Shown here: in pieces, positions 52,840 through 63,403 of the stretch
How positions within the stretch are numbered: position 1 is the stretch's first letter
How the letters are laid out: each line of letters begins with the position of its first letter
DNA from: Apostichopus japonicus
Taxonomy: Eukaryota; Echinodermata; Holothuroidea; Aspidochirotida; Stichopodidae
Assembly (NCBI RefSeq): GCF_037975245.1
Contig: NC_092569.1
Span: 13,067,001 to 13,131,000, forward strand
Direction: 5' to 3'
DNA: 64,000 nt
Position numbers and translations under genes: made by a program
The notes under the pieces: generated by a model
The model's input: only the letters and a program-made list of their open reading frames with translations
Databases searched by the model: none
What the model was told of the DNA's origin: nothing

Positions 52840-55800
52840 CTATATTAATTGAAACATAATTCAAATATAAGATTATTTGAAATATCAATGCAATTACGAT
52901 AGCGATATAAGCATATATAATTAGATTTTAATAGGACAATTAAGTATCATCATAGAATACTTAACGAACAGTAACTTGTAAGTATTGTTCCTTTAACGCG
53001 TACACGATCAAAGCTAACGTTTTGAAATTCCCTTTCAAAAAATTATAAAGATTCTATGAACTATTTGAACACATGCAGTTGTCATCGACCAAGTTCTAGT
53101 GCAACAGTAAACATGTTATTTGAGACCATAACAATTTTTACAAATTGAGTTTTGTGTTGCAAACGGAGGACTGTTTATTAGACTATGTAGTCCAGCTACT
53201 TTCATTAATGAGCCTCTTGTGTTTAAAGGGTCATTCCTATGAAAACAAAAGTAGTGTAGACAAACAACCTGGATTGCTATAGTAGTATTTTCTGTCTCCA
53301 ACATATTGCACTTAATTTTGTGGCTAAATTCATACTGTAACTGATCCCAATTTTGGATAGTTAGTTATGACAGAGGCGAATCCACACACATTCTCAAATA
53401 TTAACACATTTACAACTCATATCACAATTTCAAATTTTATCTATCTATCGGTGTGTCTGTCTATCTTTCTAGCTGTCTATCTGTCTGTCTGTATGCATGT
53501 ATGTATATCTATCTACCTAGCTATATTGTGGAGTGTATAATGTTACTTACTTCAAGTTTATGAGGTCCAAATCTCATTGTCTCTCGCTCAATACGAACGC
53601 CTTTTCTTCTAAATGGGCGCAGACCCACCCAACTATTCACCACTACGGAATTCTATAAAGTGACGTAAAAGAAGGTGAAATAAAGAAAATAGTCAACTTG
53701 CAAGGCAAACCGATAAGACAGAATACAAAACAATATTATATTAGCGGTATAGTAAATTTATAGAACGCTCAAATATGTACGAGAGTAGAACGCATCAGCG
53801 TCCAGATCAAGAATGTGTCACGACCCTCAACCGTCCCACACCCGGTGTCCCCCTCCCCAATCGGTCCCCTCCCCACCCAGTCTCCCCTCTCCACCTAGTC
53901 TTTTTGTAATAGTGCATTTTGAATATCACGTTTGAGTTAAAACAATATTGCGAGATACGGTTGGCTCTAAAAGTCCCCTTATCTCAAAGCGAAACAGAAT
54001 TTGATGTTGGCAGGGAAAGGGAGGTGAGGGGAGAGGGATGTATAGGGAAGAAGGGAGAGGGGAGAGGGGAGAGAAGGAGCAGGAGGTGTTGTTCATGTAA
54101 AGAATTTCTCATCATGTAAGTGAAATATATTGGGGTCGATTTCGCATCATTGGCATCCACAAAGCTCCGTTGGATAATATTGTCAAAATTAAGAATTAAT
54201 GCCATGTCAAGATTGAAGTAATACTCATGCATATTTAATGTATAAGACTATTTAAAGAATAAGTAGAAATTGATGACGTCATAATAAAAGTTATATGCTG
54301 TCAGCAAGGAACTATGTAAGTCAAACTCTGTGAAGTTGATACCGTTATATCTGGTACTAGTTTAGATGCCCTTTTCAGTATGCCCCTCTGTATTCCAGGA
54401 TCTGGTTTCTCTGACCACTTTCCTGGGAAGGCAGTACCTCCAAGTACGACTTCATCGGCTCTATAATAAAAAAGGATAATTTCTTGTTAGGGCTTATGTT
54501 ATTACGAAAATATAACAATAAAGAGAAATTTCACTATCTTATATACATATTGAAGGCTTGTAACATGAAAATATGTTAAAAACCTGAAATATATAACCAA
54601 GCAACTCTGTATGATTTAAAAAAAAATAATATTATAAATATATATAGTAAATCGACAATGTGACAATTTGGCAATGTTAATACCACTCTATACTGTTCTC
54701 ATATATCATGCTTCCAAGCACTCATACTGACAGTATTTAAAGTAGGTACAGTATACCTAACAACTATCTACGGCAACAGGATATTCATAGTGATAATACT
54801 GTCAATACGAGTGCTTTGAAGCGGGTGATGATAGTACAGTATGTATGTTATTGTCCCAATTTGGTGAACATTATGAGATCTGCGTCGTTAGTTCGCCATT
54901 TCGCTGGTTCTTCTCTTGGGGGAGGTATTAGAGGATTAATTCAATGCAGAAAATATTGGATAACAAAAAGTGAACGTAATTTTTCTTTTCATTTGCAAAC
55001 ATCTGAAGATTCATTGTTTAGAACTGTCATCGTTTTAAGAGGGAGCTATTCAAGAATTCCTGTAACCGTCACGGTATGGTTCCAAGGTACCTTAATTATA
55101 GCTTTCCGTATTAACGTAGGCTATTTGTCGAGTTTGGTATCAATAGCTTCAGGCTGACAAAGTTAACTGATCGCAAAACTGAGTATTAAAGATAATGGAC
55201 AGGATTTAAAAATCGTTTAAATGCGTTCTTAATGAAGTTTCACCGATGATCACTGACAACCCTTACCCCTCTCCAGGAAGGTAGCGGGGGGGGGGGTGAT
55301 GTAGTCATGACCAAACAAAAATCGTCAAAGCAAAATCGAAAAGAATGGGGCAGTGGATACGTGTATATAATTCGTTCGTATTTGATAATACCACGTCTAG
55401 CCGTCCATTATCCAATAACAAACTTAACTGATACATTAAGTAAATGTTAATCACGACGACACACATTTTTGCAACATATAATGCTTTCCAAGACAGAACA
55501 AATCCGTCAGAGTACAAAGCCTCTTTGGGCGTGCATAGGAATTCAACGGTGGTGGATGGGGAGGGGGGGATGGGGAGGGGGGACTTTCAAGAAGGGGGAC
55601 GAACCCATATGGAAAGGCCAGAGGCAAAGTAAGGATTTTGTAAAAACGGGTGGGTCACTGGTATCATTGAAACAAATATCCATGAAGAATGTCTGACGGT
55701 ACTCTCTCGCTTCCCCCCCCCCCGGCCCCACCCCTCAAAAAAATAGACGTGAAATGGTGGATCTTGAGGTATTTTTAAATAAAACCAAAACTGTTAGCAA

Positions 55801-58800
55801 ACTGCGTATCCCTAAAAAAAGCTTGTGTTAGAGAATTTGTAAAAGTAAGAGAGCCTGACCTTTCGATCCTAGCAGGATCTTCTTCAGAGGCTAAATGATA
55901 AGTAACAGTAACAGAAGGGACGATTACACACACAGATTACAGACAAGTTAATGAGCATGGTGAACACAAAAGAGAAAGATGTAAGAGGATTAGTAGACAA
56001 GGGATGGAGAGAAGAAAGAAACCAATAGAGGAGAGGTATGGTGGGAGATAAACTGTAGAGGTACAAAGAGAGGATTAAGGGAATAAACCTTAATATAATC
56101 CTTAATATAAATTAAGTCTACTACATAAAGAAGCTTAAACTGCGAGGTTGTGCTATTACGTACTCTCTATCATTTGTGCATACTTGAAAAGGGGCTATGT
56201 ACCCGTAGTAGTGGTCTTATTCTAATTCCTCGACTAAATCTACAACATCCTCCGACTAAAACAATTTCCCCGACTGACGATGGAAGATGGGGACCACCAC
56301 CCCCCCCCCCCCCAACTTGTGCACGCCACGTAATTAAATAGGCCCTAGTTCACCGCCTGTAGCCTGTGCCACTGGAGTAATATTCGCCGGGATCCACGAA
56401 CAAATTTGCAGGACGGTTATGGGATGATTCCGGAGAAACTACATTAGCTTTACATTTCTTTCGGGCCGCATCAACCTCCCCCTCACCCCCCCCCCCCATC
56501 TGCTATTACCATACAAAACGCATATATTGCAGGGAAGACAAGCTAACACTTACCTAGGAAAGATGTTGATATTGTACGGCTCATCGTTCATCACAAAAAA
56601 CATCTTCTGGGTAATGTTCTTGACCTATTAAAAGTTGAGAAAAGATAAGCATGAATCTAGATGCCATGGATGTAAGACCATAAACGAGCAATATATATAA
56701 TAACTTAGATGTTAGGCAAGGTTAACGACAACCTTTATTTACCTCACATAAGTTTGCGACGCGTTATCACCATGGTCGATGGAAACTTGCAACCATTGAT
56801 ATCGAGAGACAATCGGGCCCCCGTGAATAATCATGGATCATGGTGAATTCAAATAAATTAATGCATTTAGTATTCGTGTGATTATGGAGGTAGGGTAAAC
56901 TACTCCCATGAGGTGATATACGTAATCTTGTAATGCTATATATGAGAATGGTAATTAAACTAATAATTGCATTTGCCTGCAAATACGCAGTATTGTAGTG
57001 CCCGTGAAGTGCTTGCAGTATTGGGCAGAACTTTTCGATTGCTCATTGTGTTTTTTGGGGCGGACAACACACCAGGGAGTACAGTCATGTAGGTACCTAC
57101 AAAGTTAGGGCGCTTGTGAGCGCCGTGACAGGCACACATTAAGTTGCCTAAGCAGTTAGTCTCTGAAAATGCAAATGTACAAAGACTATGTGAAACTTGT
57201 TTCGACGTTCAACGTTCAGTCATGTAGGTAACGTTCACTTGGCAAGCAATGCCAATATTGTAGCGCACGGGCACTACAATAAATAGGCACTTTGATGGGC
57301 TGGTTAGGCCTTACGTATAAATCTCACCGTAACTAGTTGCCCCTGAAGTGGTAGTAATTCCACATCTTCCGTTAGTTCAGTTGACCCTATTCCAGTACAG
57401 TTCACAGCAACATCGTAATACTCGGCAAGCTGAAAAGAGCGTTTTCAAAAGCATGTAATCATAATGCCCAAAAAGGTTCAACGTGTACCATGGTAGACGA
57501 CATTGGCTAGTAATAGCCAAGAGTTTTAGGCGAAAAGGAGGGGTGGGATGGGGGAGATTGGGGTGGGATGGGAGAGTGATTGGGTTACTATGGTATGCGA
57601 ATTAATGGGGAGTCTGATCTAATGCCCACGTAATATGGCCAAAGGGCTCATCCTCGCCATCTAAAAATGATTTATAGTAAGTATTCATACTTAAATAAAC
57701 CTCCAGAAATAGTTCCTTCCTTCAAGAAACGTCGCTACCTAATTTGAAAATGTGTGTAAGAGTTACCCTAGTATAGAGTCAGTGTTCCTCATTTTTAGAT
57801 TTGTATGTAAGGAACGTCGGGGAAGCTGTATGATTTAATATAATTCCAGTCTATAGGGCTCTTTAACCCACTAAACTATCTCGCCTGGAAGCTGTATGAT
57901 TTAATATTATCCTAGTCTATAGGCTGTTCTAATTTCCTTGTAAATTTAGTAGTATAGTTATACGTATTAAACGTAATCCCTTTAAGTGCTGTGAAAGTTC
58001 AGCCACTGTGACTTACTCTGCTAAAACTTTCAATTTTTTCCTTCACGATGACACAATTCAGTCTTCTAAGCCTGTGAGGAGAGACACAAAATAATGGTAT
58101 TTTATCCATGGAATATAGACCCCGTAAAAATAAGTTCCGTGATCTAACAGTTGAAACTTAATGTCACCTGGAAGTTTCCGTACTGACATAAGACCCCTGA
58201 AAATCCTTGCTTTAAGTTTAGACTGGATACTGTTTAGAGTCGATACTCGAAATCGTTGGATAGCTGAGCACATGTGTACTTTATCGTGATTTGGTGGTAT
58301 TTTACGAAAAAGGGGAGAAAGAATCACAAAAATGGTTGAATTTAACGATCAACGTTATCTATAGTATAGGCTATATAGTACTTTCTCATTGAGCCAATTA
58401 AAGTAAACCTCACTCGTTCATCATCCATGGTAGATATTTCTTAGCAGAACATATGACAGAGGTAAAGAAAAATCCATCTCTGCAGAAACAAGAAAAGGAA
58501 AAGAGGAATTATTGACTGTTCCTTGCCTTTGTCAGGTAACTTGTCAGGTTTGCACGCATATGATTGAAAACAAAAACATAACGTTTTGGTGTTGTGGAAC
58601 TTTCGTTATAACAGAAACTGATGTTTGTCTCAATATCAACTATTGGAAGGGACATATTATTTGTAGTGTTACAGTGTTAGAATATCACCTGATCACAGCA
58701 AACTTGCCTCCTTTGGCATATGTAGTAGACGATCTTCATGGAACTTGATAGACATTGGATAATAAAGTGTGCTAGTTATTGACACATACCAAACGTTTAA

Positions 58801-61172
58801 GTTCTTTACAGACCCTCATCAAGTTAACACTGTTTGGACACCTTATTGACACTTTTTGAAGTTATCGAGAACATTTGAGGAGATCACATTTATTTTGATA
58901 TATGCCGCCCGTACGTCAGAAACATCGAACAACATTACGCTTACTTTGTCATTGTAGCTCTATAACATGCTCCCTCACACCTACAACCCCCCCCCTCCCG
59001 ACACCCCCCCCCCCCCGATTAATTTAAAAGTACGATTTAGGCCAAGGCAACATCAAGCAATGATACGTTTAAGTTCCGAATTCAAAAGTTTAGTTTGAGG
59101 TGATGTACGATCACGTGACATAAGTGATCCTGTCGGCCAATGTACGCGAAGTTGTGTGAAACGATACGACACCAACGCAACGTAACGTAATGTTAGTGAC
59201 ATACAGAGAACACATCAGTTACTACTGTAAATCTTTAAGTTTTGTACCAAAGTAAAAACTGGATCGTGCTAAAAATCGATAGCATGTGCTATTAGGGTTA
59301 CAGTAAGAACTGAGGATAGGTGTAATCCCAACAAAACCAGTTGTTGGGATTACACATATCCTCAGTTCTTACTGTAATCCTCATAGCACATGATATACCG
59401 ATTTATAATATTTTATTAGCACGATCCAGGTTTTACTGTGGTACAAAGTTTTAAGATTTACAGTACTAGTTACTGTAATCTCTGTTTGAATTGGTTGAAG
59501 TAACGCAACCCGACGCAATGAAATACAATACAACGTGACATAGCTCAGTGTCTTATTTAAATTGAAAGAAGCTCCAATCAGAGAGGATCCTTACTTAGCT
59601 TCCGGTGCAAAGAGGTCAATCTCTCGTCGAGTTACTTTGCGGAAGCCAAGGCAAGCATCTTTCCAGTCCGGATCTTCCTAAAAAAAATATATATATATAA
59701 AATGATATGTCAGAACAGTATATTGATGTCTCATGAAAACAAAAGGCCCATGAACAAGCTGCACCAGTTTTTTCTGTGCTATGGGGGGGGGGGGGGGAGG
59801 GTGACAAAAAGTCATTTTGTTTCGACAATTTAGTCGCAATTTTTGTGAAGCAGTTTGAAATTAAATATACCGGGAATGCGTACGGAAACATCTAATGGAC
59901 CTTTAAAAATGGCGTCTGGAGGAGCAAAGGTACTGATAATGAGTATGAACTATGGTGGTAAGAGTTGCACAGAAATTCTGGGAGAAGAAGGAGCGACAGG
60001 ACAACTCCCCAGAGTTATGACCCCCCCCCCTCCCCATTGAGAAACTTTGTTTGGTGAATACTCCAAGACTTCGTTTATGAAAGCCCAAGTTAGTGCACCC
60101 ACCATGACAAAAATGACAGAATGAATTTATACCCTGGACGGTATAGAGCGATTGTGGAAAGTGTTTGAAAAAGGGACGGTGAAAACCATTTCTTAAATCA
60201 ATCATGTCAACACCTTTAGTTTTGTGTGAATTATAGATACAATTCCATGTCAAATCCCAACTTTTTTTTCCACAGCCTCTCAGCTGGTACTTTGCCTATG
60301 GATTACAACATATTGTGGAGTGTTAGCTCTGGTTAACGCCGGTGCCTTCAAATCATTATAAGATCCCCGGTTCGAGTCACTCCCAGATTAATGTATGTCG
60401 TCCAGTTAAAGAGTTGTTGACAATTGACAATTCATAATCATGGACGTTAACTATGAATGTAAGAGACTGACTTCGGTCAGCTAATTGAGGCTTTGATAAG
60501 CCAATGAGGCTTCTTCGCGAGATCTGCTTGCAGGAGGATCGAAAATACATACATACATACAACAGCGATCCTGTAATTGAGGATAATAAAAACATGAACT
60601 GGATTTGCATGCAAATACGCAGTAGGCCTATTGTAATGCGCGTGGAAGTGCTTGCGGTATTGGGAAGATCTTGTCGGTTGTTCATGGTGTTATTTTTAGG
60701 GGGCGGGCAACACACCAGGCAGGGGAGTATAGTCATGTAGGTACCTCAAAAGTGAGGGCGCTTGTGAGCGCCGTGACAGGCTCAGAATAAGTTGGCTACC
60801 CAGCTAGCCTCTGAAACTGCAAATGTACAGAGACTATATGAAACTTGAAGTTTCCGCGTTCAGTCATGTAGGTATCGTTCACTTGGCCAGAAATGCCAAT
60901 ATTTGTAGCGCGCACGCGCACTACAATAAATACATCTCCCTGTGTGGAGAGCAGTCTCTTTACCAAGGCTGTACTAGATCAATTGGTAAAGCTGTGTGTA
61001 CGGATGTCAATAAGTGCCAGGATCGAGCCTGTCTGTAGATGAGTGTTTTTTTTAGCTTACCTTTTGTTTTGGGAAAAAATAGTATCCACTAATTAATTCC
61101 ACACCTAATTTGGTAGCATCTCCAGTCTTAATGATGGATAATAGATGATCATAAGTTGCCTTGCCCCATTTC
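52723..61172 (-). CDS. DDO: D-aspartate oxidase / D-amino-acid oxidase family gene, nine 3' exons
   Basis: Family role (known): an FAD-dependent peroxisomal flavoenzyme that oxidises D-aspartate and related D-amino acids to the 2-oxo acid, releasing ammonia and hydrogen peroxide. Seen: nine minus-strand exons, in order 61172-61061, 59677-59595, 58479-58414, 58071-58017, 57429-57328, 56624-56554, 54460-54343, 53652-53551 and 52839-52723. All introns are GT-AG. Splice phases are 0,2,2,0,0,2,0,0, and the joined frame has no stop, giving about 275 residues against roughly 340 for the family. Motifs in order: [66 protein letters not shown], and C-terminal SNL, a PTS1 peroxisomal signal. The terminal SNL and the GGIS stretch favour D-aspartate over D-amino-acid oxidase; substrate choice is inference. 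The N-terminal 60-70 residues with the dinucleotide-binding glycines are not in the window and probably lie beyond base 64000. Confidence 0.93.
53551..53652 (-). CDS. DDO: DDO exon with GLRP substrate-arginine motif
   Basis: 102 bp, 34 codons, phase 0 at both ends. The acceptor is CACTTTATAG and the donor is CTTGAA|GTAAGT. It contains [19 protein letters not shown]. The arginine of GLRP corresponds by family knowledge to the residue binding the substrate alpha-carboxylate. Confidence 0.93.
54343..54460 (-). CDS. DDO: DDO exon with VVLGGT
   Basis: 118 bp. The acceptor is TTTATTATAG; the donor is ACG|GTATCA, a weaker site. It encodes [20 protein letters not shown] and then a helix ending KLVPDIT. 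The V-x-LGGT-x-x-x-G-x-W pattern is diagnostic of the D-amino-acid oxidase family. Confidence 0.93.
55785..56095 (-). mobile_element. Penelope A 3' end fragment in DDO region
   Basis: Minus-strand copy of the same UTR. It includes the terminal AACTGTTAGCAAACTGCGTAT, a hammerhead-like motif at 55852-55892, and the pyrimidine tract out to 56095. It lies in the DDO intron between the 56.6-kb and 54.4-kb exons. The motif reads GAAAGGTC rather than GAAACGTC, so it is probably inactive. Confidence 0.75.
56554..56624 (-). CDS. DDO: DDO exon
   Basis: 71 bp. The acceptor is TTTTAATAG and the donor is CCTAG|GTAAGT. It encodes [20 protein letters not shown] and IFP plus two bases of an arginine codon. 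In the family this region covers the active-site lid; here it is divergent. Confidence 0.85.
56993..57279 (+). mobile_element. TA-flanked inverted-repeat element, copy 1
   Basis: About 287 bp bounded by TTGTAGTGCCCGTG and its exact inverse CACGGGCACTACAA, flanked by TA on both sides, which fits a Tc1/mariner-type non-autonomous element. It contains a hairpin GGCGCT-TGTG-AGCGCC and two copies of GTCATGTAGGTA. It lies in the intron between the 57.3-kb and 56.6-kb DDO exons. About 14 bases left of the inverted repeat are also shared with copy 2. Confidence 0.7.
57328..57429 (-). CDS. DDO: DDO exon with the VNCTG motif
   Basis: 102 bp, 34 codons in phase 0 at both ends. The acceptor is CTCTTTTCAG and the donor is ACG|GTGAGA. 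It contains [11 protein letters not shown] and LLPLQGQLV, matching the family pattern (D-x-V-V-N-C-T-G-x-G followed by P-x-x-G-Q) that packs against FAD. Confidence 0.93.
58017..58071 (-). CDS. DDO: DDO exon, 55 bp
   Basis: The acceptor is CTCCTCACAG and the donor is AGCAGA|GTAAGT. The first G completes a glutamate codon with the previous exon. It then encodes [18 protein letters not shown], the strand-turn region before the second FAD-contact motif. Confidence 0.88.
58414..58479 (-). CDS. DDO: DDO exon
   Basis: 66 bp. The acceptor is TTTCTGCAG and the donor is AACGA|GTGAGG. The first base completes a lysine codon with the preceding exon, then [20 protein letters not shown] follows. YLPW is the conserved family motif here. 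Both junction phases agree with the neighbouring exons. Confidence 0.9.
59205..59491. repeat. long palindrome (foldback) in a DDO intron
   Basis: Two arms of roughly 115-130 bp flank a 6-base loop at 59335-59340. The core GTAATCCCAACAA / TTGTTGGGATTAC is perfect. The arms continue outward with few mismatches through AAGAACTGAGGATA, GGATCGTGCTAA and GTAAATCTTTAA. A transcript of the intron could form a long hairpin. It may be a foldback MITE; no clear target-site duplication was seen. Confidence 0.85.
59595..59677 (-). CDS. DDO: DDO exon
   Basis: 83 bp. The acceptor follows a T-run ending TTTTTTTTAG; the donor is GCTAA|GTAAGG. It encodes [20 protein letters not shown] and then DLFAPEA plus two bases of the next codon. 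The LGFRK motif is typical of this oxidase family. Confidence 0.92.
60313..60561 (+). mobile_element. tRNA-derived SINE B, copy 2
   Basis: The head resembles a tRNA: box A-like GTTAGCTCTGGTTAACGCC near 60321 and box B-like GGTTCGAGTCAC near 60371. An about 150-bp body follows, then an (ATAC)n tail at 60545-60560. It matches the minus-strand copy at 27.5-27.7 kb over its whole length. Confidence 0.75.
60631..60926 (+). mobile_element. TA-flanked inverted-repeat element, copy 2
   Basis: Same family and orientation as the copy at 57.0 kb. The ends are TTGTAATGCGCGTG and CACGCGCACTACAA, with TA flanks at 60629-60630 and 60927-60928. The internal hairpin GGCGCT-TGTG-AGCGCC is retained. It lies in the intron between the 61.1-kb and 59.6-kb DDO exons. 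Confidence 0.7.
60958..61038 (+). other. tRNA-like sequence
   Basis: TAGATCAATTGGTAAAGC fits an A box and AGGATCGAGCCT fits a B box at tRNA spacing. I cannot form a convincing anticodon stem, so this is more likely a SINE head or decayed tRNA than a working tRNA gene. Confidence 0.4.
61061..61172 (-). CDS. DDO: DDO exon, first one in window
   Basis: 112 bp. The acceptor is AAATTCAG and the donor is AAG|GTAAGC. The first base completes a codon begun in an upstream exon outside the window; then 37 codons follow, starting [20 protein letters not shown] and ending [11 protein letters not shown]. It aligns in sense with the family segment just after the N-terminal FAD-binding region. Confidence 0.88.
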
Positions 61173-63028
61173 CTGAATTTCAAAGATAAATGCGAGATAA
61201 TACAATTTACATTCAGCGGGCATAAGTGAATTCGGCTACGACTAGAACATTGGCTGAAAACATCGAATAAACTCTGAAGAACAAAAACTTATGAAATTAA
61301 TCTTACAAACAAATCTTTTCCTAGTTAATTATTCGCACATTTCACTCCGTTTGTTTGTTTTACGTCCGTTCGTTCGTTCGTCGTCCCGTACGGTCGGTTG
61401 GTATTTAGCTGTTCTTGTTTATAACAAAATTAATATACAGAAGATGAGAAAATAATACGAGATAGAGAAAATAATAAAAGTAATAATATAATACGAGTAG
61501 GCCTAAGAGAAACAATTAGGTAATGTAACACATATTACAATTTCAACTGCTACTGTTACCATACCATCATCGGTTGAACAAACATACCCAAAAACTGGAT
61601 AAGCGCTTCAAACCTTGGCTTAAATTTCCTTAATGCTGGCTTTTCGAACCTTCAGCAGTTCAAAACTTGGAACAGCGACGAAAAACCTGCAGGGTTTTTG
61701 ACCGATAATTTAGATTTATCGCCCAATATTTTAATCCAGGGTTATATCGAACTATAATCTAAAAATATGAACCGATAAAATCCACCTTTTATCGAACTGA
61801 TAATCCAGCTTAACTCAGAATCTTTATACATGCGTGTCAGTGTGCTGCATTGATTATATACAGTTATATATACAAGCTATACTTTGTACCGTTACGGAAT
61901 AATTTTACCACTGCGAAAAGGCTGCGTCACCCACTGGGATTCAGTAAGCATATATACCTTGTGTAATTGGTTGTTTATTTATTAGGTACTATCACTATCT
62001 TGTGCAAAGAAGGCGACTAATAAACTTTTATTGCTTGTATTTACCATACGTAATTAGTTGAGTTATGTAGCTACTATATACCATATATGCTGTACCCTAT
62101 ATACATGTTGTAGCGTACGGTATTCTAAGCTGAGCGTTATGTTCTGGTTTGTGAGCAATCGATAGCAATATTATTGCCATCCCCGAGAGAAAAATTTGAT
62201 TCTGTATATCAATCGGGCGGTTTTCTATGACCAGGACGTTGCTGTATCTCTCTGCTCAGACCTACAAACATCAATACAAGAGGTCTCTGCTTCTGCACTG
62301 CAGATTGTCAAACTACAATTTATTCACTAAAGATCACCAAAGTGTTGATTATTTTAGCCACGTAAACATTAGCAAATATTAATTACAAATTTCAGACTAA
62401 ATTACCAATAAAATTTTCAGATCTCCGTGGTGGTTATTAGTAATATTTACCAAAAGTAAGTTAGAGCACATTTCTTAAATCATTGGCACAATTTGCCCAA
62501 GTGTTAATACTGTCACGAAGAAAGCACTTTATTTTGCTCGTGTGTACATTATTATAGGCTATCTTGCCTGTTTTACCGCTATACAATGTTTCTTTGTTTA
62601 ATCACTGGAGCTGTTAGAGTAGCAGCTCCCTGGTTAAGGGGTCGTTTTTAATGCCATTCGAGTACATGTTTTTAGACATGAAATTTGGGGTATATTTTGA
62701 AACAAGTTGCCAGGAAGAATCCTTGCCTAATTTTATAGCGTTTGTCAGAGGCGTTGTTTTTAGGGACTCCTGCAGAAGATCGGCATGATGCACTTTCGGC
62801 ATGAAACAGTTCATCGTTCCCGTTTAGCTGCGCTTCGTTGCCCCTGACGCAATGCGTATAGTTTAGCTACGCTGCTATATAGGGAACTTGCGCATTACAG
62901 AATAGCTGAGCCGTGATAGTGTTAGTTCATGTACGTCACCCGTGTATCGTGTGTGTGTATGTATGTGTGTGTGGTAGGCTACTTACTTTTCTTATTGGCA
63001 TGAAGTGTTCAGACTGCCTTATACCTGC
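61173..63028. other. no exon recognised upstream of DDO exon
   Basis: Expected to be DDO intron. I looked for an exon carrying the family DTTSD/G-A-A-G segment and the FAD glycine motif and found none. A 66-codon minus-strand frame at 62814-62614 is unrecognised. Confidence 0.45.
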
Positions 63029-63036
63029 AGACGATG

Positions 63037-63403
63037 CAGTGGCGTAGGAAGGTACTTTTGAATGGGGGGGCTGAAGACTGATGGCCGGCCTGGGGGAGGG
63101 GTCAAGGGGAGGGGGTGTCTCCCTCCCCTTTGGAATTTTTTGCATTTCCAGGTAGCCTCAGATGCAGTTTGGTGCAATATAGCACACTTCAACACCCACT
63201 CCATTTTGTAAACTTAATTTTGTATTTTCACCTGGCCTTAGATGCAATTTGGTGCTCCAAATGAGATTTTTTTCTCATTTGGAAATGAAAAAGGGGTTTT
63301 CTGACTTGCGAAGCGGGGGGGGGGCGGAATGATACTTCCGCCCCTCCACATTTTTCACTGGGGGGGGCTGGCGCCCCCAGCCCCCCCGGTTCCTACGCCC
63401 TTG
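63037..63403 (-). mobile_element. hAT-like MITE, copy 3, 8-bp duplication
   Basis: 367 bp with the same termini as the copies at 16.1 and 21.4 kb. It is flanked by AGACGATG at 63029-63036 and 63404-63411. Near full length and closely similar to copy 2 in reverse, which suggests recent activity of the family. Confidence 0.94.

Noticed and set aside
54816-55157. 113-codon plus-strand frame
   Set aside because: Lies in a DDO intron on the opposite strand with no recognised family, no splice or start support.
57840-57900. Minus-strand TAGTTTAGTGGGTTAA as a tRNA A box
   Set aside because: No B box at the right distance and no cloverleaf; a nearby 50-bp direct duplication (CTGTATGATTTAATAT) explains the sequence better.
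62991-63020. GTAAGTAGCC as the donor of the DDO exon upstream of 61172
   Set aside because: The phase required by the 61172 exon meets a stop codon just before this donor.
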